From: Lysobacter sp. yr284
GTDB taxonomy: Bacteria; Pseudomonadota; Gammaproteobacteria; Xanthomonadales; Xanthomonadaceae
DNA: 64,000 bases
Direction: 5' to 3'
NCBI RefSeq assembly: GCF_900107375.1
Contig: NZ_FNPT01000006.1
Span: forward strand, 124,001-188,000
Shown here piece by piece: positions 7,102 to 15,828 of this stretch. The translations under genes were made by a program, and so were the position numbers. A model generated the notes under the pieces. The model was not told where the DNA came from and made no database searches. It saw only the letters and a list, made by a program, of their open reading frames with translations. Each line of letters starts with the position of its first letter. Within the stretch, counting starts at the first letter, position 1.

Positions 7102-8562
7102 TCAGCACCCCAGGTTGCACGAGGCCGCGCAGTACGCGGCCTTCTGTGTGCGCGTGTAGAACGTCGATGCGCAAAAGCCGTTCGCGTTCCAGGTGCCGCA
7201 GCGGCTGTCCTTGTCCTGGCAGGCCGGCATCGGGTTGGGCAATTGCAGCCACGGATAGCCGCCTTCGGCGGCGTCGGCGGACGCATGCGCCGGCTGGTTC
7301 ATGGCGGTCGCACGCGCGCCGGCTTGGGCCGGGCCGATGCGGTACGCCTGGCGCTGGCCGGATGCGGTGGTGGACACGCCGACGATCCAGGCGCCGTTCG
7401 GGCTCATCGCCGCGGGCAGGTTGGTGTGGCCGCCGAGCGTACCGAGATCGCGCATGTCGTCCGCCGGCATCCACCAGAACCCGATCTGCGCGCCCTGCGC
7501 GGTGTCGGTCATGCCCAGGATGCGGCCGTCGTCGGCGATCTGGCGCGCATAGGCCTGGCTGCCGCCGAGCAGGCCGAGGTCGAGGCCGTCCTCGAGCGCC
7601 GGCGCATCGGCCGGCGCCCACACGAAACTGCGCGCGCGGCCGTCGCTGGCGATGTAGTTGCCGGCGACCACGCCGGCGGCGTTGATGTCGGCGGCGAACA
7701 CCTGTTGGCCCAGGGCGGCGTCGCGCGGCAGACCGCGCAGCAGCGCCGGCGCGGCCAAGGTCGGACGCCAGCGCACCGCGGCCATGTCGCCGGCGGCATC
7801 CTCGCAGGTGCCGGCGATATAGCCGGACGCGGCCACCGCGGTGGCGATGCAGCCGCCGCCGCCGGCGATGCCGGGCAGCATCGCGACGCCGTAGCCGCCG
7901 AGCGCGTTCGGCGCCCAGCGCACCGCGATCGTGCCGCCCTGGCGCAGGTCGCAACTGCCGGCCGCGACCGGCGTGGGCGCGGGGTCCAGCGCCATGACCC
8001 GGCACTGGGTCACCGGCGACAACAACGGCGGCAGCGTCCCGGGCACGGGCAGCGCGGTGGCGGCGGTGCGGTCGCTTTTCCAGATCACCGGGACGTCGCG
8101 ACCGCCGGGGCTGGTGCTGACGCCGACGACGGCGCCGGCCGGGTTGATCGCGGTCGCCATCGCGCGGTCGTCGCCGATGCGGCCGTTCAACAGTTGCGGC
8201 AAGGCCGCCGGCAGCGACGGCGTGCGCCACACCACCGGCCGCCGTTCGCCGGCATCGCCGAACTCGCAATTGCCGGCGATCTGCCCGTCGCGGGCGATGC
8301 CCAGCGCTTCGCAGGGGCCGTCCAGTTCCAGCCCGCGCAGCGGCAACGCCACCGCGCTGCCGGCGGCCCAGTAAGTCGGCAGGAAATCGCCGGCGGCGTT
8401 GCGGCATTGGCCGGCGGCGGCGCCGCTGTCGTTGACGCCGGCGGCGGTGCAGGCGCCGCCGCCGAGGCCGCCCAGGCCCGCCGGTGCCGCCTGCGCGGCG
8501 GGTGCGGCGAGCGCGGCCAGCAGCGCGGCATGGACGAGAGGACGCGAGGCGAATCGGCGCAT
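7102..8562 (-). CDS. Secreted HAF-repeat beta-propeller protein with C-terminal ShK-like domain
   Basis: A 486-residue exported protein. The start has GGAG eight bases upstream and a signal peptide (about residues 1-25, ending AQAAPA). Residues about 30-430 hold repeated HAF-type blades: INPAGAVVGVS, INAAGVVAGNY, DLGLLGGSQAYARQIADDG and DLGTLGGHTN, each pairing an Asp-Leu-Gly-x-Leu-Gly-Gly strand with an Asn/Asp-x-x-Gly turn and Gly-rich strand. The last 39 residues (448-486) contain six Cys at 448, 455, 464, 478, 482 and 486, with CQDKDSRCGTW, GFC and CAASCNLGC, the pattern of ShK toxin (ShKT) domains best known from cnidarians and nematodes. Such domains bind channels or stabilise secreted enzymes in animals. 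Role here unknown. Confidence 0.75.
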   Translation of the reverse strand: MRRFASRPLVHAALLAALAAPAAQAAPAGLGGLGGGACTAAGVNDSGAAAGQCRNAAGDFLPTYWAAGSAVALPLRGLELDGPCEALGIARDGQIAGNCEFGDAGERRPVVWRTPSLPAALPQLLNGRIGDDRAMATAINPAGAVVGVSTSPGGRDVPVIWKSDRTAATALPVPGTLPPLLSPVTQCRVMALDPAPTPVAAGSCDLRQGGTIAVRWAPNALGGYGVAMLPGIAGGGGCIATAVAASGYIAGTCEDAAGDMAAVRWRPTLAAPALLRGLPRDAALGQQVFAADINAAGVVAGNYIASDGRARSFVWAPADAPALEDGLDLGLLGGSQAYARQIADDGRILGMTDTAQGAQIGFWWMPADDMRDLGTLGGHTNLPAAMSPNGAWIVGVSTTASGQRQAYRIGPAQAGARATAMNQPAHASADAAEGGYPWLQLPNPMPACQDKDSRCGTWNANGFCASTFYTRTQKAAYCAASCNLGC

Positions 8563-9051
8563 GGATGGTTCTCCAGCGAAGCCGGGTGCGGGCGTGGGGC
8601 CGGCGGTCGCAGCCGCACGTGCTGCGCACCGATGCTAGCCGGCGTCGGCGCGCGCGCTCGAAATCGCATCACAAGGTGAGGGTGGGTGAGTTGCGCACGC
8701 GCATCGGGCGGCCGTGCGGCGGCGCGGTCGCATCGCGGCGGATGCGCGCATCGGCGCGAACTCCGGCATGGCCCGGTTGCGCGGTTGCGCGAGCGAATGC
8801 GTGCGCTCGCACATGGCGGCGCACGCGCCGCGTCGCGGCATCGCGACCAACGCGCGGCGGCGCGCGTTTTGCTTGCGCTCAGCATGCGCCGCCGCGTCCG
8901 GCCGTCGCCGCGTCTGCGAACGATTCAGCCTCGCCGGCGCTTTTTCGCGCCGCGCTAACGCCGGCCGCTCCAGTTTGTAGCGGCAGACTTCGAACGCGCC
9001 CCAGGCGGGCGCCCATTACGGCTTCGACCGGTTCATTGAAGGAGAAATGGC
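8563..9051. other. Divergent intergenic region
   Basis: About 490 bases between the HAF-ShK gene and a secreted-protein gene. The frames through it are Arg/Ala-rich and lack ribosome-binding sites; I do not support a gene here. Promoters for both flanking genes must lie inside but I cannot place them. Confidence 0.4.
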
Positions 9052-9504
9052 ATGACCATGCGCATTGCGGGCATTGCGGTTCTGGCGTTCGCGCTGGCCG
9101 GCACCTTCGCCGCCCAGCCCGCCCGCGCCGCCGGCGCCGAGACCAAGTGCCACATGACGTTCGACACGTCCGGCTGGGCGGTCATCTACAAGCACATCAA
9201 CGGCAGCGGCCGCGTTACCTGCGACAACGGCCAGACCGCCAAGGTCAAGATCCACATCCGCGGCGCCGGCCTCACCGCGGGCAAGTACAGCATCGAGAAC
9301 GGCAAGGGCGAGTTCACCAAGCTCAACAACGTCAGCGAGATCTTCGGCACCTACGTCACCGCCGGCGCCAATGCCGGCGTGGTCAAGAGCGCCGAAGGCC
9401 TGGTCATGACCAAGGGCCAGGTGTCGCTGGCGGTCAGCGGCACCGGCCGCGGCTTCAATCTCGGCGTCGATGTGAGCGGCTTCGAGATCGTGCGCGCCAA
9501 GTAA
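9052..9504 (+). CDS. Secreted protein of unknown function
   Basis: A 150-residue protein with AAGGAG ten bases before the ATG and a clear signal peptide (about residues 1-26, ending ARA). The mature part is small, Gly- and Lys-rich, with two Cys (KCHM and VTCDNGQ) that could form a disulphide, and a repeating strand pattern (VKIHIRGAGL, KGEFTKLNN, GQVSLAVSGTGRGF) that predicts an all-beta fold. I do not recognise the family. It is monocistronic and followed by a strong terminator, which suggests it may be well expressed. Confidence 0.75.
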   Translation: MTMRIAGIAVLAFALAGTFAAQPARAAGAETKCHMTFDTSGWAVIYKHINGSGRVTCDNGQTAKVKIHIRGAGLTAGKYSIENGKGEFTKLNNVSEIFGTYVTAGANAGVVKSAEGLVMTKGQVSLAVSGTGRGFNLGVDVSGFEIVRAK

Positions 9505-9558
9505 GGTCGGCGCGCACGTCCGGCGACGCGGCCGCGTAGGCCGCGTCGCCGGACGCAG

Positions 9559-9593
9559 CGAACGAGGGCGCCGCGAGGCGCCCTCGTTCGTTT
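9559..9593 (+). terminator. Rho-independent terminator
   Basis: A 14-base perfect stem (9559-9572 with 9577-9590), GCGA loop, then a short T run. It closes the secreted-protein gene. Confidence 0.7.
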
Positions 9594-10060
9594 GCGCGCG
9601 CGCGAGCGCGGCCGCGCTCGGCGCGGGCCGCCGAGCGGCTTGCGCCGGATCGCCGCAGCGGGCGCGCCGCACTCGCCGCGCGCTCGACGAATACTGTATC
9701 CGCGCCCGACGTGCGCTCGCCCGCGTTTGTTTCAACGCCGCGCCGGGGTTGCGCGCGCACGGCGATATTGCCCAGCAACATCGCCCCGGCCCCAGCCCAA
9801 TCGCCTTCACGCCGCGAGCGTGCGCGCGTCACGCATCGGCGCGAAAACCGCCGAACTGCGGCGGGGTCGCGCGCGCCCGGCCGCGCGCTCGCCTAGGATC
9901 GGAACCCTCCAGCGCGCCGGGGACAGCGTCGCCGGAGGAAGGCGGGAACCGCCATCGCGAATCCTTCCGGTGCGTTCGTGCGCCGCACATCGTTGCGGCG
10001 ACGCGGCTGCGTCGTGTCCCGCCTGCGTGGGGTGTCCACCACCCCGCAAGGAGAAGAACC
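9594..10060. other. Intergenic region before glucanase gene
   Basis: About 470 GC-rich bases. No frame has credible coding character. The only clear element is AAGGAG at its right end, the ribosome-binding site of the glucanase. Confidence 0.4.
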
Positions 10061-11212
<1,152 letters not shown>

Positions 11213-11240
11213 GCGCGATGCGGCCTTGCGGCTAGCGCAG

Positions 11241-11264
11241 CGGGCGCCGCCTCGGCGGCGCCCG
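11241..11264. terminator. Bidirectional hairpin between convergent genes
   Basis: Ten-base perfect stem (11241-11250 with 11255-11264), CTCG loop, lying between the convergent glucanase and small secreted-protein genes. The T run on either side is weak. Confidence 0.5.
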
Positions 11265-11278
11265 TGGTTGCGCGCCGG

Positions 11279-11524
11279 TCAGTTCCAGGGTTCGCGGCGC
11301 AGGAAATACATCTGCCCGTAGGTCGGATCGTTGCGCACGAACGGGCAGCGGCGGCCGCCTTCTTCGAGGAAGCCGATCGGCTCCATCTCCGGGTACAGGT
11401 CGGAGGTGTAGAAGCAGATCCATTGGGTGGTGGCCGGCTGCGCGGTCTGCGCGCCGGCAGCGCCGGCGAGCGCGACGGTGGCGGCGGCGAGCAGCAGCGC
11501 GGCGGTACGGGTCAGCATCGTCAT
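11279..11524 (-). CDS. Small secreted protein
   Basis: An 81-residue protein with AAGGAG eleven bases before the first ATG; a second in-frame ATG lies two codons on. The signal peptide is long and Ala-rich and ends at about AGA (residue 25). The mature part, about 55 residues, is rich in aromatic residues and Pro, with two Cys (WICFY and RRCPF) that could pair. No family recognised. It converges on the glucanase and diverges from the methyltransferase. Confidence 0.7.
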   Translation of the reverse strand: MTMLTRTAALLLAAATVALAGAAGAQTAQPATTQWICFYTSDLYPEMEPIGFLEEGGRRCPFVRNDPTYGQMYFLRREPWN

Positions 11525-11704
11525 GACGGACGTCTCCTTGTGCGTCGATACGCCGGATGGCGCGTCCGGCGTTCGATGGTGGGAAGACGGCGGCGCTGGC
11601 GTCCGCGACTGCAGTCACGGGAATGGCGGGCAGGGCGCACAGCCGTCCGGGGGCAAGGACGTCGGGACTGCAATTCCCCCAGCTGGCGCCTTGCGTGCGT
11701 TATC

Positions 11705-11721
11705 GTAACTTCTATGGTTAC
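11705..11721. promoter_or_regulatory. Inverted repeat in methyltransferase promoter
   Basis: GTAAC-N7-GTTAC inside an AT-rich patch, 40 bases before the methyltransferase ATG at 11761. The position fits a repressor site overlapping the promoter. Confidence 0.4.
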
Positions 11722-11760
11722 ATGTTAATTCCGGTTCCCGCCGAAGCCCCCTGCCAGCGC

Positions 11761-12447
11761 ATGAACGCCTCCGACTCCACGTTTTCCGATGCCGCCGCCG
11801 TGTCCGGCTACGCCGACCGCACCGCGCGCCTGGTCCCCGGCCTGCGCGACCTGCAGCGGATGGCCGCGCTGCTGCTGGCCGAGCGCGCGCCGCAGCGGGC
11901 GCGGGTCATGGTGCTCGGCGCCGGCGGCGGCCTGGAATTGCAGGTGTTCGCGCAAGCGCAGCCGCAGTGGCGTTTCGACGGCATCGACCCGTCGGCGGAG
12001 ATGCTGCGCTTGGCGCGCGCGGCGCTGGGGCCGCTGGCCACGCGGGTGGCGTGGCACGAGGGCTATGTCGACACCGCGCCGGACGGGCCGTTCGACGCGG
12101 CCGCCTGCCTGCTGACCCTGCATTTCCTGCCCGAGGACGAGCGCCGCCGCACCGTCGCCGAAGTCCATCGCCGGCTCGCGCCGGGCGCGCCGTTCGTCGT
12201 GGCTCACCACAGCTTCCCCAACCACGGCCCGGCCATGGACCGCTGGCTGGCGCGCAACGCCGCGTTCGCGATCGCCAACGGGGTCGCGCCGGCGCAGGCG
12301 CTGGCCGGCGTCGAGGCGTTCAAGCAGCGCTTGCCGGTGCTGCCGCCGCAGACCGACGAGGCGATCCTGCGCGAAGCGGGATTCGCGGACGTCGAGCTGT
12401 TCTATGCAGGGCTGACGTTCAAGGGCTGGGTCGGCTACAAGGCCTGA
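11761..12447 (+). CDS. Class I SAM-dependent methyltransferase
   Basis: A 228-residue cytoplasmic protein. Motif I is VMVLGAGGGLELQ (about residues 49-61), the acidic residue ending strand 2 is in GIDPSAEM, and the strand 4 region is AACLLTLHFLPEDER. The C-terminal half (FVVAHHSFPNH and WLARNAAFAIANGV) is typical of small class I enzymes that act on small molecules. An upstream in-frame start at about 11725 is possible, but it would place the operator-like repeat partly in the message. Substrate not deducible. It is preceded by an AT-rich promoter carrying an inverted repeat, so expression may be regulated. Confidence 0.82.
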   Translation: MNASDSTFSDAAAVSGYADRTARLVPGLRDLQRMAALLLAERAPQRARVMVLGAGGGLELQVFAQAQPQWRFDGIDPSAEMLRLARAALGPLATRVAWHEGYVDTAPDGPFDAAACLLTLHFLPEDERRRTVAEVHRRLAPGAPFVVAHHSFPNHGPAMDRWLARNAAFAIANGVAPAQALAGVEAFKQRLPVLPPQTDEAILREAGFADVELFYAGLTFKGWVGYKA

Positions 12448-12599
12448 GCGCGGCTCGGTGCAGCGGCCGCGCGTCATCGGCGGTCGGCCGCGGTGCGGTC
12501 GCCACGATCCGGTCGCGCCGTCGACGTGCGGCGGCGGCGCAGCGCGGCCGCAGCCCTCGGCTATCCTGCAACGCCACACCCACCCGGCGGGAACCCAGG

Positions 12600-13331
12600 A
12601 TGGACAAGCCAGCGCCGCCTGCCACCGATGCGGGCGAAGACAGCGCCCGCGCGCGCAGCGGCGCGAACGCGGAACCCGGGGCGACGCGGCCGGCGGCCTG
12701 GATCGCGCCGTTGGCGTATGGCTTCTTCGGCCTGCTCGCGGCCGGCGCGTTGGCGTTCGCGGCGGCGCTGGCGCCGTTCCAGGCGCAGCACCTGCTGGCG
12801 AACCTGTCGATGTCGCCGACCATCGAGCCCAGCGACAGTTTCCTGGTCTCGCGCCTGGCTTATCTGCGTTCGCCGCCGCAGCGCGGCGACGTGATCGTCT
12901 TCGCCGTCGCGCCGCGCGACAACGGCAAGCGCTACTACGCCGGGCGTATCGTCGGCGTGCCCGGCGACCGGGTGCAGCTGGTCGCCAGCCGCCTGCAGCT
13001 CAACGGCCGCGCCGTCGCGCGCGAGCCGGTGCGGCCGCCGGGCGCGCCCGGGGCCGATTCGCCGAGCTATCGCAACAGCTTCCGCGAGACCTTGCCCGGC
13101 GGCGCGTCCTACGAGATCTACGACGCGTTCGACGATGCCGCCGGCGACGACACCGCCGCCTATCCGGTCCCGCACGGCTGCTATTTCGTGCTCGGCGACA
13201 ATCGCGACAACGCGGTCGACAGCCGCGATGCGCACACCATCGGCTGCGTGCCGCGCGCGGCCATCGTCGGCCAGGCGAGCTACATCTACGACGCGATCTG
13301 GCGGCCGCGGGTGGGTCGGAAGATTCGTTGA
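12600..13331 (+). CDS. Signal peptidase I paralogue lacking the catalytic lysine
   Basis: A 243-residue S26-family protein with an N-terminal cytoplasmic tail, one membrane segment (about 37-58) and a periplasmic domain. Box B has the nucleophile, Ser70, in LSMSPTIEPSD. Box E is intact (LGDNRDNAVDSR, about 198-209). In box D the canonical Tyr-Ile-Lys-Arg-x-Val-Gly reads YYAGRIVGVPGD: the position of the general-base Lys is Gly115. The nearest lysine is Lys110. Either another base substitutes or the protein is not an ordinary leader peptidase. A normal lepB probably exists elsewhere in the genome; this is not next to rnc or era, the usual lepB partners. It stands alone after the methyltransferase. 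Confidence 0.8.
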   Translation: MDKPAPPATDAGEDSARARSGANAEPGATRPAAWIAPLAYGFFGLLAAGALAFAAALAPFQAQHLLANLSMSPTIEPSDSFLVSRLAYLRSPPQRGDVIVFAVAPRDNGKRYYAGRIVGVPGDRVQLVASRLQLNGRAVAREPVRPPGAPGADSPSYRNSFRETLPGGASYEIYDAFDDAAGDDTAAYPVPHGCYFVLGDNRDNAVDSRDAHTIGCVPRAAIVGQASYIYDAIWRPRVGRKIR

Positions 13332-13401
13332 GCGCGCGCCCGCGCCGCGACGCGACGGCCGGACGGCGGCCGCGCATGGCGCGGCGCCGTCGTCGCGCCG
13401 C

Positions 13402-13974
13402 TCAGAGCGTCAGCCGCCAGTACTTGAGCGGATTGGGCACTTCGGTGAAGTCGCACGCGTATTGCTTGAGCCCGCTGCCGTTGTGGCCGGGCACGATGTC
13501 GACATAGCGCGAGACCACGCACAGGTTGCTGTAGTGGTTCTTGACTGTGCGCCGGTCGTACGGCGCGCCGGTGTTGAACAACACCCACTGCTGGGTGGCG
13601 GCGCCGTTGCACGCGGCCTGTTGCAGGCCGATGCCGACCGCGGTCGACGCCGATTGCAGGTCCAGGCACAGGCCGCTCTTGACGTTGACCAGGCGCACCA
13701 CCGCCGCCGAGTTGTCGCCGGTGCGCGTGGACACGCCGATCATTTGCGTCTCCCATTGCTGGCTGGAATCGCCCGCGCAGGGCCACAGGTACACCGTCGC
13801 GCCGGGCGCGGTCGAGCCGCCGGCGGCGCTGAAGCAGATGCCGTTGCCGCTGGGCGTGGCCGCGACGATCGCGGTGGAAGGCGCGGCGGCCGCATCGCCG
13901 CCGGATGCGGCGAAGGCGAGTACCGCCGCGGCCAGGGTGAGCGCGGTGCGTCGCAGGCAAAGTCCGTCTGTCAT
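13402..13974 (-). CDS. Secreted ricin-type beta-trefoil lectin (RICIN/CBM13)
   Basis: A 190-residue protein; ATG with GGAG seven bases upstream, then a signal peptide ending about DAAAA. The mature chain is a beta-trefoil: repeated Gln-x-Trp motifs (SSQQWE, TQQWVLF) and LVNVKSGLCLDLQSAS, a typical ricin-B subdomain that binds galactose-like sugars. The third subdomain (SNLCVVSR to LKYWRLTL) ends with Trp but is less regular. It has no catalytic domain, so it is a free-standing lectin or a partner for other secreted enzymes. No obvious operon mate. Confidence 0.8.
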   Translation of the reverse strand: MTDGLCLRRTALTLAAAVLAFAASGGDAAAAPSTAIVAATPSGNGICFSAAGGSTAPGATVYLWPCAGDSSQQWETQMIGVSTRTGDNSAAVVRLVNVKSGLCLDLQSASTAVGIGLQQAACNGAATQQWVLFNTGAPYDRRTVKNHYSNLCVVSRYVDIVPGHNGSGLKQYACDFTEVPNPLKYWRLTL

Positions 13975-14086
13975 GTCCGTCTCCGAAACGTGAGTGGAAG
14001 GGCGGCCGCGCGGCGGCCGCCTTGGCATGACTCGCAAAACCGCGGCGGATCGGCTCACGCGGCGCGCGCGCGTCGGCGCGCCGCGC

Positions 14087-14494
14087 TCATCCGGCGAGGT
14101 CGGGCTCGGGAATGCGCGCGACGACCTTGATCTCGAAATCGAACCCGGCCAGCCAGTTCACCCCGATCGCGGTCCAGTTCGGGTACGGCGGCTCGCCCAG
14201 TACCTGCATGCGCACGTCCTGGACGAGTTCGAGCTGGCGCTGCGGATCGGTGTGGAAGGTGGTGACGTCGACGAGGTCGTCGAAGCCGCAGCCGGCGGCG
14301 GCGAGCACCGCGGCGAGGTTGTCGAAGGCCAGCCGCACCTGCGCGGCGAAGTCGGGCTCCGGGGTGCCGTCCAGGCGGCTGCCGACCTGGCCGGAGACGA
14401 ACAGGAAGCCGCCGCTGCGGATCGCCGGCGAATAACGGTGCTGGCGATAGAGGTCGTGGCGGGTGGCGGGGAAGACGGCGTCGCGTCGGGACAT
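14087..14494 (-). CDS. RidA/YjgF/YER057c/UK114 family protein
   Basis: A 135-residue cytoplasmic protein matching RidA length. Recognisable parts are the N-terminal YSPAIRSGGFLFVSGQVG strand and helix, FAAQVRLAFDNLAAVLAAAG, DLVDVTTFHTD and the C-terminal EIKVVARI strand. Canonical RidA deaminases have an Arg in the final strand region that binds the imine acid; here the matching segment is VVARIPEP, which is compatible. The divergent LysR gene 112 bases away is likely its regulator. RidA proteins hydrolyse reactive enamine/imine intermediates; subfamily substrate not known. Confidence 0.85.
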   Translation of the reverse strand: MSRRDAVFPATRHDLYRQHRYSPAIRSGGFLFVSGQVGSRLDGTPEPDFAAQVRLAFDNLAAVLAAAGCGFDDLVDVTTFHTDPQRQLELVQDVRMQVLGEPPYPNWTAIGVNWLAGFDFEIKVVARIPEPDLAG

Positions 14495-14575
14495 GCTGCG
14501 GTTCCAGTGGGGGAGGGCGCTGCGCGGGGCTTGCCCGCAGGCTGCAGCGCGGTCACTGTAATTCGTGCGATCCAT

Positions 14576-14588
14576 GGCGATAATCGCC
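14576..14588. promoter_or_regulatory. Palindrome between ridA-like and lysR-like genes
   Basis: GGCGATAATCGCC, a perfect 6-1-6 palindrome in the divergent intergenic region, 18 bases from the regulator start. A likely site for the LysR-type protein. Confidence 0.45.
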
Positions 14589-14606
14589 GTCAGCGCCAAT
14601 TGACTG

Positions 14607-15566
14607 ATGCATCCCATGCACGAACGCAACGGCAGCGAACTGCAGCAGATCGAAGCCTTCGCCGCGGTCGCCGAGCACGGCGGCTTCGCCGCGGCGGCGC
14701 GCGCGCTCGGCCGCGACGCCTCGGTGGTGTCGCGGCGCATCGACGCGCTGGAGGCGCGGCTGGGCGTGCGCCTGCTCGCGCGCACCACCCGGCGCGTGGC
14801 CCTGACCGAAGTCGGCGCGACCTACCTGCACCGGGTCCGGGCGATCCTGGGCGAGTTGTCGGCGGCCGACCTCGAGGCGCGCGAGGCCGCGGCCGCGCCG
14901 CAGGGCCTGCTGCGGCTGGCCTTGCCGGCGGCGTTCGCGCAGCGCTGGATCGCGCCGTGGCTGCCGCGCTTGCTCGCCGCCTATCCGAAGCTGCGGCTGG
15001 AGCTGTCGCACAGCGATCGCTTCGTCGACCTGGTCGCCGACGGCTTCGATGCGGCGGTGCGCATCGGCGAGCTCGCCGACAGCCGGCTGGTCGCGCGGCG
15101 CCTGGCCGGGTTCGAGACGATGCTGTGCGCGGCGCCGGCGTACCTGGCCCGCGCCGGCGAGCTGCAGCGGCCGGAGCAGCTCGCGCGCCACGCCTGCCTG
15201 GGCATGCCCAAGGCGCGGTTCTGGCCGGAGTGGAAGCTGGTCAAGGGCCGCCAGCGCCATGTCCACCGCATCGACGCGGCGATCGTCTCCGACGACGGCG
15301 AAGGCCTGCTGGCGGCGTGCATCGAAGGCGCCGGCATCCTGCCTGCGCCGCAATGGCTGGTCGGGCCGCAACTCGCGCAAGGACGGCTGGTACGGGTGTT
15401 GCCGCAGTGGCGCATGGACTACGACGGCGCGATCCACGTGGTGCTGCCGCCGGGGCGGCTGGTGCCGGCGAAGACGCGCGCGTTCGTGGACTGGCTGGCG
15501 AGCGAATTCGAACCGCAGCCGCCGTGGTTGCGCGCGCAGCCGGGGCGCGGGCGCGCCGGCGATTGA
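14607..15566 (+). CDS. LysR-family transcriptional regulator
   Basis: A 319-residue regulator; ATGs at 14607 and 14616 are both possible. The N-terminal winged helix-turn-helix is clear (about residues 12-70): LQQIEAFAAVAEHGGFAAAARALGRDASVVSRRIDALEARLG. The substrate-binding domain follows from about residue 95 (GLLRLALPAAF to QWRMDYDGAIHVVLPPG), of the CrgA/AaeR-like type with the FVDLVADGFDAAVRIGEL segment. It is divergent from the RidA-like gene, the classic arrangement for a LysR regulator and its target. Inducer unknown. Confidence 0.9.
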   Translation: MHPMHERNGSELQQIEAFAAVAEHGGFAAAARALGRDASVVSRRIDALEARLGVRLLARTTRRVALTEVGATYLHRVRAILGELSAADLEAREAAAAPQGLLRLALPAAFAQRWIAPWLPRLLAAYPKLRLELSHSDRFVDLVADGFDAAVRIGELADSRLVARRLAGFETMLCAAPAYLARAGELQRPEQLARHACLGMPKARFWPEWKLVKGRQRHVHRIDAAIVSDDGEGLLAACIEGAGILPAPQWLVGPQLAQGRLVRVLPQWRMDYDGAIHVVLPPGRLVPAKTRAFVDWLASEFEPQPPWLRAQPGRGRAGD

Positions 15567-15828
15567 ATGCCGGCTCGGCGCCGCGCGTTCTGCGCGGCAC
15601 GGCTGAACGGCGCTTTCGTTCAGGCGAATGAATGCGATCGGATCGCGGAATCCGGGCGCAATTTGCGCTGTGCAGCGCGCCCAATGGTTTTCCCTAGGAT
15701 GGACCTGGCGTGGCCGCGTGACTACGCTCGGATGCGGACGCTCGCGTCCTGTGTGCATGAGCGAACGCGGCGCGCGCAACGGCGTCCCGCTTCAGCCGGC
15801 TGCGGCATTTCCGATGGAGCAATCAATC

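Noticed and set aside
8714-8980. Small plus-strand ORF in the divergent region
   Set aside because: No ribosome-binding site, Arg/Ala-rich throughout, no recognisable motif.
11239-11270. Strong intrinsic terminator
   Set aside because: The stem is good but there is no convincing T run on either strand; kept as a moderate-confidence hairpin.
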